DNA of 64,000 nucleotides. Origin: Bugula neritina. Lineage: Eukaryota; Bryozoa; Gymnolaemata; Cheilostomatida; Bugulidae. The stretch spans positions 3,751,001-3,815,000 of the forward strand of contig OZ037769.1 of assembly GCA_964035545.1 (NCBI GenBank). Reading direction: 5' to 3'. The position numbers and the translations under genes are program-made. Within the stretch, counting starts at the first letter, position 1. Every line of letters starts with the position of its first letter. Positions 23,401 to 35,340 of this stretch are shown here, one piece after another. A model generated the notes under the pieces. That model did no database searches, had not been told where the DNA came from, and saw only the letters and a list, made by a program, of their open reading frames with translations.

Positions 23401-26400
23401 GAGAATGTGGAGGGTATCTCATCAACTCTGTGTACAGAACAAACTATCTTGGTGAGTATCTTTAATATATCACTTTCTTGACTTATAATTCTTGTAGTGC
23501 TTAGTACATATGTTGGTTTGAGCTTATAGTTTTAATTCTGGTTTGTATTTGTATTTCAGTAGTATCTAGGGTAAAATAAACCTATCGGCATAAGCTAATG
23601 CTTTGAAGTGATGTGTGTCAGCTTTGTTTAGTTTCTTATGATAGGTCACATGACAGGTTTTGATGTAGCTGAGTAAATTACCAATCTTATAGATTATTAT
23701 AAACTAGTACTTGTAACATATATGTACACATTCTAGTTTAGTATTACTTTTGATTTGTATTTTAAACCCAATCCTAATTATTACCAAGAAATCTGATCAT
23801 ACTAATTGTTATTGGTCAGCACACAATAAAGGTTGGTTACAGAGCTGTTTAAGTTGTTTAATAATTCCTTTTTTCAAATTTATTTGCTTGATTTTTTTCC
23901 AAATACAAGTATATGCTTTATTAAATTCAATAAACTACATATACACATAAATGTAAGCTAAAATATTTTTAACTATTTTAGCAGAAAACTTCCACTAACG
24001 GTGCATAGCGTACTTACAAAAAAATTAAATATGATTGCCAGAGATCTGTCAAAATAGTTTCTGTCATTTGGGCATAATTTTCTGTCATTTGGTTATAATT
24101 TTTACTATATCATGCACAATGATGTCTCCAGAAATTTTGTGCCAACTTAAAATAAAAAAGCATTTGTTTTCCAGCAGGACTGTCAAACTGCTTAGCGCAA
24201 TGACTAAATATTTATATATCACTACGAGAACTATACAGCTTTCTTGTAAACAGCACTTCAGCATTGAAAACTAAGCCAAAGATTATACATTAATTAGCAA
24301 TTTATACACTAATATTATGTAATTGCACAAATTTATTTGCAGGTTGCTTTAAGGACATCAGTTTCGATGTATCTTTAGATTCCCAATACTATTTAGACTA
24401 CTTTGACGCTGTACCACAGGTCTGCACATCAAAGTGTGGTGATAAAGGTAAGTGAAATGCATTATTATTTTCTTTTGGTATACAAAACTATACGTGAAAC
24501 TCGCAATAGTTATCATCAGTTTCAGATTTGGAGCTCAACAAATATTGACAACAATTATAAGAAATGACTCTAAATCGAAATGGAAATTAATTGCAAAGAC
24601 TAATTGATGGAATACTCAAACGACTGAGTAGTGATCAGATAGTTTAGTATTATGCCACATAGTAATGCAGAAACGCTAAAGTATACTTTTTCATTGCACA
24701 TATTATAATGCTATGTTTGAAAACCTGCAAAGGTGGGCATCTGCTTAAAAAGTCTTAAAATAAAAATCACGGCAAAGTTTCAAATTTTCAACACCTTCTC
24801 AATGAAATGTGTTTTAGGATTAAAGTTTGCGGCACTAAGTGGTAGGTACTGCTACTGTAGCAATGACCCAAACAGATATGGTGAAGTTTCCTATGAAGAT
24901 TGTGATGTGAAATGTAGTTCCAACAGTGAACTTCTGTGTGGTGGTAGTAGCGAGAATTCAGTGTTCAAAACTGATGCTAATAGTAAGCCCCTACCTATAT
25001 AATATTCAGGAAATATTGTAGAAAGCTCAGTCTACTTTTAATAGCATATACGATTACATCACACAGCAAAATTTCGATAATATGCCTATATAATAAAACA
25101 TACACCAATATATCAAATGAAAATAACAATATATTTGCTTAAAATCATTTTGCTGATGTGTACAGTTTATTTATAATTGCATTATTATAAAACTATGACG
25201 CTGGCCACAGTTTTGATAAAAGTAATTATTGCTGAATTGAAATATTTAGTTGTTGCAATTATGTTTATTGAGATTTACTTCCTTCAAAACTGACCTAAGA
25301 TAATCAACTTTGCAAGATAAAGAGCCATTGCCGTAAACAAAAGTAAAAATGTCCATCCAGGATTACAGATAATGGAAAACCAGCTACGCATACCGGGCAT
25401 GTTTTACTTCGGAGGCTGAAGTTTTTAAGTACCCTTAGAGTACTATAGTTTTTCAAATTAACCAAGTACACTTTAGGCTTTTGAATAAAGTTAAAAATAA
25501 TTAAAAGCTTCAATATACTAAATAATTATGAAATTCTTTTACCTTATAGCTCTAATCAAACAAACAAAACTAAAACTCTCACATGTATAAACTATTGCTT
25601 TAGGTGATAAAACATATCACTATCTTGGCTGCTACAAAGATTCTACTTTTACAGATGAACTACCAGAGTATATATACTCTTTGGACAACAGCCCCAGTTG
25701 GTGCGCATCTACATGTTCAACTAGAGGTAAGTAAGTCGTGCTACGAGTCATACTTTGGTTGCTAAAAATACTTCGAGAGTTGAAGAGAGTTTTTATTAAA
25801 ACAAAATAGCTGCTGGTATTTACAATTAACAATTTACAGTTGATAGGTAACTATTAAGCTTGACCATATAGAGTAGTTATATTAACCTATGTCTGATAGT
25901 CAGGTTATAGGATGCCATCTTCAACTGTATAATTCTAAATTAGTTGCTGGAAAAATAAACATCATGCACTTTGATAAAAACATGAATTTAAACTAAAGCT
26001 AAATCACAAAATTAAACGTTTAGTTTTTTCAGTGTGCACAAAAGCATGGTTAAATAGTAGTATATATTAGTAGCTAGTTTATTGCAAAATTTTAGTTGTC
26101 ATGGTTTTTAGTTGAATTAGTAAAAAGTTAGCTCAATATATTAATTTAATGAGTTTATTATTACCAGGTTACAGATATGCTGGACTACAATCAGGGACTG
26201 AGTGTTACTGTGGACAGTCTTACGGTTCGTATGGTGAGTCATATGATTGTTACTCAAATTGTCCAGTTGGAAATGAATTCTGTGGAGGACCATCATCCAA
26301 CTCTATCTACAAAACAGACTACTTCGGTAAGAGAACATTTAAAGTTATTCATCTTAGTTTTATTCAACAATTTAAAATTTGAATTAAAGCCATATTTTCA

Positions 26401-27288
26401 AGCTGAAATTTGTTAGGGCGCTTTCAAATTTTCTCAGTGTAGCCCACTGGGCTCATCGATGAATCCGAAAGCGCCCTTAATTGTGAAAATTTGAAAAGTC
26501 TCAACAGAGAAAGCAATTTGAGTTTTAACATAATTTAATGCTAATTATTTGCTCTAATTTATAAAAAAAATTCAAGTATATATTAGAATAGGTTAAATTG
26601 AATTTCAACTGTTTTTAGGCTGTTTTAAAGATGATTTCTCAATTGAGGCCATGAACGTCTCTGTCTTCATGTCAAATTATGAGTTGTCTCCTACCGAATG
26701 TAAGAGGAGATGCAGAGATCAAGGTGAGAGGATATTACATCATGTTATTCATCATGTGCTTAAAGCATTACTATAATATTTTCGATTACATCAAAAAGTA
26801 TAACACCAAAAGCTAATAAGGTCTATTTTAATTCAATACTTATCAACTATAAGTTTGGCCGTAAACGTTTTGCAGTTATATTTTCTGTAACAAGTAAAAT
26901 TTATGAATTGCTGTTAAAGAAATATACTTGAACTGCTGGAATAGGTTCAAATAGTCAGCAACGTGTTTTGCATATAGAGCAAGATGTAATTTATAAGCTC
27001 AAATATTTACATTAAATCACACTTTTGAACAAAGTATTAAAGGCAAGATTTATTACTATAAACAGAATTTATATTATTATAAATAATTATTTTACATTTT
27101 TGGCACACTTTTTTGTAGGTTACTTGTTTGCTGGAATTGGACAACCAAATGGATGTCGTTGCAGTCACGATTTCAACAAATACTATCAGGTTTCGGATTC
27201 GGAGTGTGATGAATTGTGTACTTCAGACTACGAGAGTACATGTGGTGGTTACAGCACACTGGCAGTGTTCGAGACAGGCTTGAGTTAG
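20410..27288 (+). CDS. Gene C: intact CD225/dispanin protein with four WSC domains (629 aa)
   Basis: Eleven exons: 20410-20883, 21209-21433, 22210-22285, 22689-22811, 23287-23451, 24343-24447, 24818-24982, 25604-25726, 26168-26326, 26619-26723, 27119-27288. All have GT-AG ends and the total is 1890 nt. Residues 1-158 are a Pro/Gln-rich disordered tail with repeated GYAP units and PPxY motifs (PPGY, PPEY). Residues 159-233 are CD225: helix MVVGILTAILCCLPLGIAG with a CC pair, loop GEDARGGNAAS, second helix LTLTGLGIGLAIIIAAV. Residues 234-258 are a linker. WSC domains span 259-354, 355-444, 445-538 and 539-629. The protein ends with the last WSC and has no further membrane segment. By analogy with IFITM proteins the tail is cytosolic and the WSC array external. 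WSC domains bind glycans in yeast sensors and occur in Kremen and polycystin-1. The ligand here is unknown. Confidence 0.9.
26413..26479. repeat. small hairpin repeat, copy 2
   Basis: Perfect 13-bp inverted ends TTAGGGCGCTTTC / GAAAGCGCCCTAA-type (right arm 26467-26479) enclose a loop of about 40 bp. It matches copy 1 at 1068-1119 and sits in an intron of gene C between WSC3 and WSC4. It looks like a miniature inverted-repeat element. Confidence 0.6.
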
Positions 27289-30200
27289 GCATCAACTCAG
27301 TAAATGCTGTTTTGATAGATGCTGTCTTGCAATGGTTGCATTTATACAAATTTGGTCCGTAATTGTATTTTTCACCTGTCACTATATTATATTTTTGAAA
27401 TCAAAAACCATGGATTTATAAAAACATAGAGTGCTGCCTGGGTTATATATATATTCAAAGGAAACTTTATATATATGTAGTTGTATATATATATTGCATT
27501 CAAATGGTATATATATCCACTGTTGTACTATATTTTATGGGTTGAAAGGATACATAAAATTGTGCGAATGCTGAAATTTGAAGCCGTTATCTTTTCTACG
27601 AACCTTTTTACTCAAAATTAAGCTCGAATTGCTTACAAAAATCTTTATGCTTCAGATCATATTTTTTATTTTACACATCTTTAATACTTTTACTAGCGTT
27701 CAGATTTTTAAAAATATATTTTGCACAATATATAAACTTTTTAAAATAATAATGCCTTGAAATCTCTTAACAAATCTAAAAGATTTACATGTGACACTTT
27801 TCTTCAACTGTTAGAATTGTATGCTATACAAGAGGTACCTAAATATAGTAGACATAAGTAGAAATAGTATAGAAATCAGGTCACATATGTTCTAATTTTT
27901 TACATTAGCTCCGTGTTTCCAATAGCTATCGCAAAATAAACACATATGGCTGTAGTCTTCATGCATACACTGGACCATGTGCTTATGTAAGTGCCAGCAA
28001 CATATGTTATGTTTAAAAGATTGTCAAAGGCATCGGGCAGCTAATGTGTTTGGTAGTCTTAATCTTTTTGCAATTTATAACTGCATCTTGGGAATAATTT
28101 GATTTCTTTTTGTTAGTGCAGAGCAGTTTACCTGTTTTAAATCATAATGAAAATTGTAAAAATTTCAGCTTTACTGCTAACTTTTAGCAACATCCAATAA
28201 TATTGCAATATATCTGCAGCTTTGTTTAAATAAAATCTGTCATTAAAGTATGTAATATCTAGCACCGCAAAGAAATATAAAAACACAATTATAAATTATT
28301 GTTTAAATATTATAGTTTATTATTTTTATTTTTCTGTAATTATTATACTGATCAGCTATGATCACAATTTTACTCGGAAAGTAGAGAGAGATATTTTCAT
28401 GGGGATATAACACTTTCCATTGTTTTCATAGAATATGTATGGAATTAATCAAAACAATTAAGATAACTCCAAACTGCAATATCTAAAGATTTATTTTTAG
28501 AAAACTGCCAACAATCACACATTCTTTGTTGAATGCAACAATCAAGATAATTGATGACATCACCGATTGTTGTGTACATTTATAAACAGCACTGCAGCTA
28601 TTAGTCAGGTATTCAAAGTTAATTTTAGTTCATTCAATATGATTATTATTGAAAGTATAATTGCATCATATTATCTTGCAAGACTAATATCACTTTCATA
28701 TAATACTTGAAATATACAAAAGCTAGTCTCTGATAGCAATCAGTTGAAACCCGTGGTAAGTCAAAATCTATCACACATAATTTGAATTTGTTCTTGACAC
28801 ACTCTTGACTTAAAATTGGGCTAAATAGATTTTATCTTAAAACATTATGAATAATTGGTTGTAGTTATATAATATTACATACTTTACGCAAATTCACATG
28901 CTTATGTTATTTATGAAACTCTTAAACTTTTGTCTAAATTGTACCAAACTAGTACTTAAACTATTTGATATGTCAATAGCATTATACTTTGATGATCAAC
29001 AGTTTTGTTTTATGTTGAATATATTGTGGATTCCCATAAAAAAGTTAAAAAACTAATTTGAACTATATTATACAACTTTTATCAATATTTACTAACAAAG
29101 GCAAAATAATATATTGTCTCTGGCTTAAGCTTTCATATGCAAAATGTTTTAGGCGGTGTTTAAAGAAGAACTTTAGAATAGTACGTGATGATCAGATGAG
29201 AAAACAACTATTTTATAGAAAAAGATAAATTGAGCTCGGTGTCATCACTGGTCAGTAAGTTGTAATCTATAAAAATGCCTATTGACTCATGTCAATTCAT
29301 TCATGGCAATTCATTTAAATAAATTTTCTCTCTGATATTTTTATTAATTATGGTAATATTTGTAGTGATGATAATAAGCAAGTTGGTGAATTTATCGATG
29401 AATTTTAAAGATATTTCAACAGCAAAGGGTATATGGAGATGCTTTTATTAAGATGACAACCATTAGTATAAAGAGTTGAGCCCCTGATGTTGAAATCTGG
29501 TTATGGTAACCAACAATTATAAAGAAGGAAAAGTAATTATTCTGCTGTCTTGTATGTATGTTCATGCAGAAGTTAGTGCAAATCAAATTAAACAGGTTGA
29601 ACAATTAGATATATTTAATTAACATTGAATATGCATTATCTTGTTGCCTGTCAACAATCTTTCACTATTCCGCAGTAATATATATATAATATACTATTCT
29701 TTAAAACCTGCTCCACACATTTTCACGCAAAATATTTCCCTATATGTTTTGCTAAAGGAAAATCTCTATCATGGCTGTAAGAGTGTGCTTTTTTATTCAT
29801 AAATATATGACATAAGGTTTTTTTATTCATTAATTATAGCAAAATGTTAACTAAAAGCCTTTGATGATAATGTTATCAGTTTACAAATAACGTTGAAGTT
29901 CATGTGCTGTGGTTAAAAAAATGGTAATTTCAAATGCACCAGATATTGTGAAGACCATGTTTGTGGTGAGTTGCAACATCATTTAATACTTAGTCCAAAC
30001 TAATGATCTTTTAAAATATAGTTTATAATTCGAGTGAAAGCTATAAGAAGTTGAAATATATATCCACTGCCATAACTGTTTGATATATATATAGTCATGC
30101 AAGTATAGTATACATATTGTATATGCTGTATAAACAAGAATCAATATATCTGTAAGATCTTATAGTACAGCTAGCTGCTGTAACAATTCTTTGCATAGGA

Positions 30201-30362
30201 TGAGATTCTATTACACTGAGATTTCTAAGGTAGCTGCAGAGAATTGATCATTGTTTGAGGAATTATATAAAGATATTGTTTACAGAACATGGAAGCTTCC
30301 TAACTATAATGATATAATCTTGTAGTGATCTTTCCTTTCCGGTATAGTGTTTCAATTACTAG
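27289..30362. other. intergenic relic zone downstream of gene C
   Basis: No intact exon was found in about 3 kb. Two short stretches recall WSC exons: 29931-29960 (AAATGCACC..ATATTGTGAAG, like the end of a first-half exon) and 30256-30290 (GATATTGTTTACAGAAC, like the end of a second-half exon). They are too decayed to model. The rest is AT-rich unique sequence. Confidence 0.35.
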
Positions 30363-31780
30363 TTTTTTAAACATGTCTGGCATTGAGCCAGGAGTGAATG
30401 TGTTACAATCTGATTTGTTTGAGTCTATGAATTGTTTGTAATAACTTAAGTAGAATATATCTGGCATTGAACAGAATGTGATGCCATTTCGTATTTCATT
30501 GAAGACAGGGCGTACATGAAGTTGGCTATCTGACTGGGATCTACAAGGTAGTTGTGTAGCAGTGTTATCAGGTGGGGTGTAGGCTTTGAATTGAGGAGTG
30601 GTTATCGAAGTTGTCTTCTTCCAATAAATACATTGAGCGATGCAGGAGTAAATGTGTTGCCTGTAAAAGTTAAATTAAATAAAATATTTCATGCATTGAA
30701 CATAGCTGCTGGTAGTATATTGCGCATGAGGTGGAATTTTACCACAAAGTTAAGATCTGTAAGGTAGTTGCGTAACACTAAAGTTGAGTTTACACCTTCA
30801 TGCTACTTTTTTCAGCAGAGGTATAAACGAAACTTTATTATAGCCTGCTTGTAAGACTATAAATATTGAAATAATTTGTAGTAAAAAAAGTTTTCTAATT
30901 ATGCATGCTGCGATAATTTTTTTTTGTTTAAATGATGTTGTTTGTGCTTTTGGCACTATTTTCATAATATAGAAATAATATGATAAATATATTTATAGCA
31001 TGAATGCATATATTGCTTAGATATAATTTAGTTGTACAGGAAGAGTGAATCTATATCAAATACAGAAATCTGCTTTTGGTAGTATTTCAGAGCTTCTTCT
31101 CTGAAGGTTGTATAGTAGCAATGCTCTCTAAAACAAAACTTAATATATACTTAATTGTTTTGCAAAAGTTCAGGAGAATAATTATCTTCTTCTTTTGCAG
31201 AGCAGACAACCCTAACTTTATTGTTTTGTGGGTGTTTGTAAAAAGAGTTCACAGTTTGAATAAAATAAGAGGCTAAATGCTCTTTCTCTTGTTTTATTTT
31301 GCAAATATAGTTTTTGGAAGTCATTACAATTTATAGTCCTGCAGTAAAAGTGTTGCAATCTGATTTCCTTGTGTCTATATGGAATACTTGTAAAAACTGA
31401 GGTAGAATAATTCTGGCTCTGTAGCTCTTTGGTTCGGTATGATGGAAGCACAAATTTCTGACATTGGGCTGCTGGTGAAAGAAGTGATGTTTGTTGCTGA
31501 GGAAGAAGGAATAGTGTTGTTATTTTTTATCTTTTTCTTATAGCAGCTGAAATCGGATATGTCTGGCATTGAGCCAAGAGTGAATGTGTTACCATCTGAT
31601 CTGTTTGAGTCTATGAATTGTTTGTAAAAACTTAAGTAGAATATATCTGGCATTGAACAGAATGCGATGCTATTGCATATTTCATTGAAGACAGGACGTG
31701 TATAAAGTTGGCTATCTGACTGAGATCTATAAGGTAGTCGTGTAGCAGTGTTATCAGGTGTATATTGGCTTTAATATTTT
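30363..31780 (-). pseudogene. Broken copies of the F/G gene family
   Basis: On the reverse strand, 31375-31653 still reads a stretch equivalent to the middle of the last exon of gene F (SMPDI, FIDSNRSD, NNNTIPSSSATN, IPNQ). A second fragment at about 30363-30620 matches the same exon (SMPDI, FNEIR, SQSDGQLHV region). Short pieces of the same text recur near 30750 and 31690-31770. Order is scrambled, upstream exons are missing and stops and frameshifts occur. These are pseudogene fragments, not a gene. Confidence 0.75.
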
Positions 31781-32616
31781 GACTTTCTGTCCTCTTCCAA
31801 CAACAGTAATTGTGTTGTATCTAATTTACCTGTTTCTATAAACTAGCTATAAAATCTAAAATTTGAAATAAAATGTTTTGAATAAAGACTGAAAGAAAAT
31901 TTAAAATCAATTAACATACGTCTATTTAAAATAAAAGTGCCATAAGAGCATAATTCTTCAAAGTTTTTATAGTAATACAAAATATTTTATTTATTTTCAT
32001 GCGAAGAGGAGTTTTACAAACTAAAAGTTTTTTAAACTTTTACTCACCAATTGGTCAAAGGATCAAGTTAAGCAGATTTTTTCTTTATTAATTTTCTATT
32101 TTAAATACAAACAAAATTTGGCATCAAAAAACTTCTTTTTTAGCAACAGCACATGAACAACCTATGCATGTTTTTCGATAAGCTGTAATCTGGTAAACTG
32201 AAATAGTTTGTCTTATAATTATATTAATAATTTTTTCTGCATGTTTTACTAATTCACAAGTTGTCAGACTGATAAACTTTGTGTTTTTATTTAGTTATAA
32301 ACCATTTTTTGTTTAAATTAATTAATGTTGTAACGATCAATTTTGTGCAGAAATAAAATTCAATTATAAAGCCAAATTCTTATAGCTTATTTTATTTCTT
32401 AAAATCTAACTTAATGGATTATATAGGCAAGAATGTATAAATACAATAAAATGTTAATAATATACCTATAACTGGAATATAACCAATATAAAGTTACACA
32501 CTATCTGCATATAACTAACTCTTGACTAAACACTGGAAATTATACTAAACAGTTTCCAGAAACAATATAATGAATGCCTGAGTGATGCTAAAACTGCATC
32601 AAATTGAACATATACT

Positions 32617-32860
32617 TATGAGGCTATTAAGGAGCAGCTGTGGTTTAGGGGTTAAAGCGTTTGCTTAGTAAGCACAAAGGTCATGGGTTCAAGCCCAGAC
32701 AAATGCCATTGGTGATGTTAGGAAGAGCATCCAGTCATAATTGCTCCTGCGCCTCATCTTAATAAGTCCTTAGCCCGTTTTAACAAAAACCCCTTTTATC
32801 AGGAGTTTTCTCACAGGGATAAAGATTATAAACCTGTGTGAGTTTTTTTATGAGGCTATT
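32617..32860 (+). mobile_element. tRNA-derived SINE with 12-bp target duplication
   Basis: Element body 32629-32848, flanked by perfect direct repeats TATGAGGCTATT at 32617-32628 and 32849-32860. The head has an A box (TGGTTTAGGGG) and a B box (GTTCAAGCC). The body has a conserved core, GGAAGAGCATCCAGT, like the one seen in several invertebrate SINE families (Nin-type central domains, from memory). The tail ends in a T-rich run. A second copy, reversed, is at 38488-38723. Confidence 0.88.
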
Positions 32861-33289
32861 TACAGCGCTGTAACATATAGCTATATATTAGCCACATGAA
32901 CCTCGTTTTTTCAGCAGGTATTTGGAATTTGCAGTTTGATCTAACGTAACTTTTAGACAGCAGTTTTATCATTGACTTTTGACGAAACCAATCAATATTT
33001 CAGTCTATAACAACTATTATTTATACAAATTATATATCAAAAAAAAGCAGTAGGGCTTTGGTAAAATAACCAGTACACCAAAAGAGTATGCTTTGAGACT
33101 CCCTGAAGTCATAAATAAATATTCCACACTGTTAACAGTTTAATATACTTTTCACTCAACAACCTGGCCTATCGGTATCAATAAATGCTTTTGTAGTCCA
33201 ATATGAACATGGTAACCGAAACAAAATATATACTTGCTGCTAAATATTCATGAACTTGGTTGGCTATAGCTATATTGTTTAAGCGATGT

Positions 33290-33370
33290 TTTATATAAAC
33301 ATAACACTGAGTGAAACTCTCCTGTTGGAATAAGCTGCTAACACACAGAAGTAGAGCAAGTTACCTAAAC
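33290..33370 (+). promoter_or_regulatory. Core promoter of secreted WSC gene 1
   Basis: TTTATATAAAC, a TATA-like box, is followed by a block (CTCTCCTGTTGGAATAAGCT, then ACACACAGAAGTAGAGCAAG) that recurs just before the ATG of all four array genes. TATA-like boxes are also at 39761-39766 and 42128-42133 for genes 3 and 4. In gene 2 the box is altered (TTCTATGAAC near 36371). Confidence 0.6.
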
Positions 33371-35016
33371 ATGAAGGTCTTGTATTTGCAAACACTTTGC
33401 ATTTTTGCTTGCATTGCTTCTATCAAAACTGAACGAGGTATGTTCAAGAATTTACTATCTTAATCTTCAATCCTTTTTACAAACTTTGACAGCTAACTTG
33501 TTAACAAATTATTTAAAATCATTGCCTTATTTTGCTATATTTGCTAAATTAAATCATTTGTCTATTCCAGCATATTTCATGCTTAAAGTTACAACTTTGA
33601 TTACATGTAAACTAAGTTCTACAAGCTTATACTTTCATTTTGACAATACTAGTGTTGTTATAATATATTTAATTGTTAATTGTTATAATAATATCACGCT
33701 ATAAGTGTTTTAAAGAAAAAGCTTGGAAACCACAGCTAAAAGATTTAAGAGTGATAATATTTCAGATTAGTGTTGCACAAAATTATAGAAATTTACACGT
33801 TTCCAGTTGAAAGCTAATGCTATACATATGTATAGTATTGTTTTAAGGTTGGCAAACTGAAATTCAAAAGATTTTTCTGTAACACCATTATAGCAATTTG
33901 GCATTTGTTAAACAAATCCGAAGTTGTCAGCAGTATTACACTTGTTTATGTAAGCAGGCTTGCATAGAGTTTAATGAAATTAATTTAAGACTGAAAACTG
34001 CTTATTTTACTTTAAATATAAATGCAAGGAGGGCAGAGGGGAAAAAATAAACACATTTATCTAGCTTGATTCCTTTCCTAAGTTTTAGCATATGATACAA
34101 ACTTGATAGGAAAGAGGCTATACAATATATAGAAGCTTTTTACCAGTTTTGTCGTGAGAAGACAATTCCCTACTTATTTTGAAAAGCTCTTATATATACC
34201 ACATTCTCAGTGTATACATATGAAACACATTATCTAAAAAGAGCAACTTTTTAACTTGCGATTTCATCAGCAAAAGTTGTCACTTGTTTTGAATTTTCTA
34301 AAATGTGAATTATAGTGATTGGATACAGAGGGTGTTATAGAGATGAAAGCAACAGGGATTTACCTTATAAAACTGATTTTACAGACAACTCTGTAAGGAA
34401 ATGTATTAGCCACTGTCAACAAAATGGTAAACAATTGCTTTTAATACTATGATATTTCTTACTCTTGAAGTGTCACTAATCTTAGTTTCTACATATGGTG
34501 CCTAATACTGCTTATATATATAGTACAACTGAGAAAACCTATGGCAGACCTCAACACTGTACAAAACTGTATTAGCTATACTGTCAAACACAAGGTAAAC
34601 AGCTATTACAGTAGTGTGGCCTTGCTCACTCTTGAAGCATCACTAGGATTAGTCTTTATAATAACCTGTTGATTATATTATATAACTGAGAGAGAATATT
34701 TATGGCTTACTTCATATAGTATTCATTTAGGAAGAAAAATTACTTCATAGGCATTTTAAATTATCAGATCTGAAGCTGAATTTAAGTGACAATTTTTTTT
34801 AATTTTGTAGGCTATGACTATGCAGGTATGCAAAGCTCTAATCAATGTTTTTGTGGAAACCGATATGGCAGATATGGAAGGCTTGATGAGGCAGAGTGCA
34901 ATAGATCATGCAGGGGTGATTATAGTAGTGAGATATGTGGGGGTCATTATGCTAATTCTGTGTACGTTGTGCCTAAATGTTCATGCATTGGGTCTCAAAA
35001 TATTAATGAAAATTAA
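33371..35016 (+). CDS. Secreted single-WSC protein 1 (127 aa)
   Basis: Three exons, 33371-33437, 34316-34426 and 34811-35016, with phase-1 joins. Exon 1 encodes a signal peptide beginning [10 protein letters not shown], with probable cleavage before KTERG. Exons 2 and 3 make one WSC domain: GCYRDESNRDLPY..., two C's in KCISHC, CFCG, ECNRSC, ICGG, giving the usual eight cysteines. The tail adds KCSC and is longer than in the other three copies (68 codons in exon 3 against 61), because the stop found there is replaced by readthrough to INEN. Probably a small secreted glycan-binding protein. The function is unknown. Confidence 0.85.
34551..34594 (+). pseudogene. partial duplicate of WSC exon 2
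   Basis: About 44 bp match the 3' end of exon 2 of the array genes (AACACTGTA..AACTGTATTAGC, then a GTAAAC donor). It sits in the second intron of gene 1 and has lost the start of the exon and the second conserved cysteine spacing. Confidence 0.55.
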
Positions 35017-35214
35017 TGATCGTTGAATATTTGATTTTGTATAAACACTGCAACAATACCTGATCACAGTTTAAGTAAAATAGTTCATTCGAGAAAAGAT
35101 ATAATGTTTTTATTTTCTAGTTGTACTGCAATTGTCACTTTTGTTATATTTAGAAACTTGAATAACCAAGAGTTTTAACTAAATTTGCACAATATTTTTA
35201 TCATTTTACTAGTA

Positions 35215-35340
35215 GGTTATCTGACTGAGACCTATAAGGTAGTTGTGTAGCAGTGTTAGCATGCAGGTGGAGTGCATATTATAGGCTTAATTGATATTTT
35301 AAATTCTTGTCTTGTTCCAGTAACAGTAATTGTATTGCCA
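35215..35340 (-). pseudogene. F-family fragment carried in array unit 1
   Basis: The reverse complement of the SQSDGQLHV coding region of gene F (CTGACTGAGACCTATAAGG, AGTTGTGTAGCAGTGTTA) lies 0.2 kb downstream of gene 1. It shows that this fragment was part of the duplicated unit. Confidence 0.6.

Noticed and set aside
30552-30767. Forward open frame at 30552-30767
   Set aside because: Antisense to a broken F fragment. The paralog strand shows the true coding direction.
33405-33704. 99-codon open frame after the signal exon of secreted WSC gene 1
   Set aside because: It starts inside the signal exon in another frame and runs through the intron. The matching regions of units 2-4 do not keep it.
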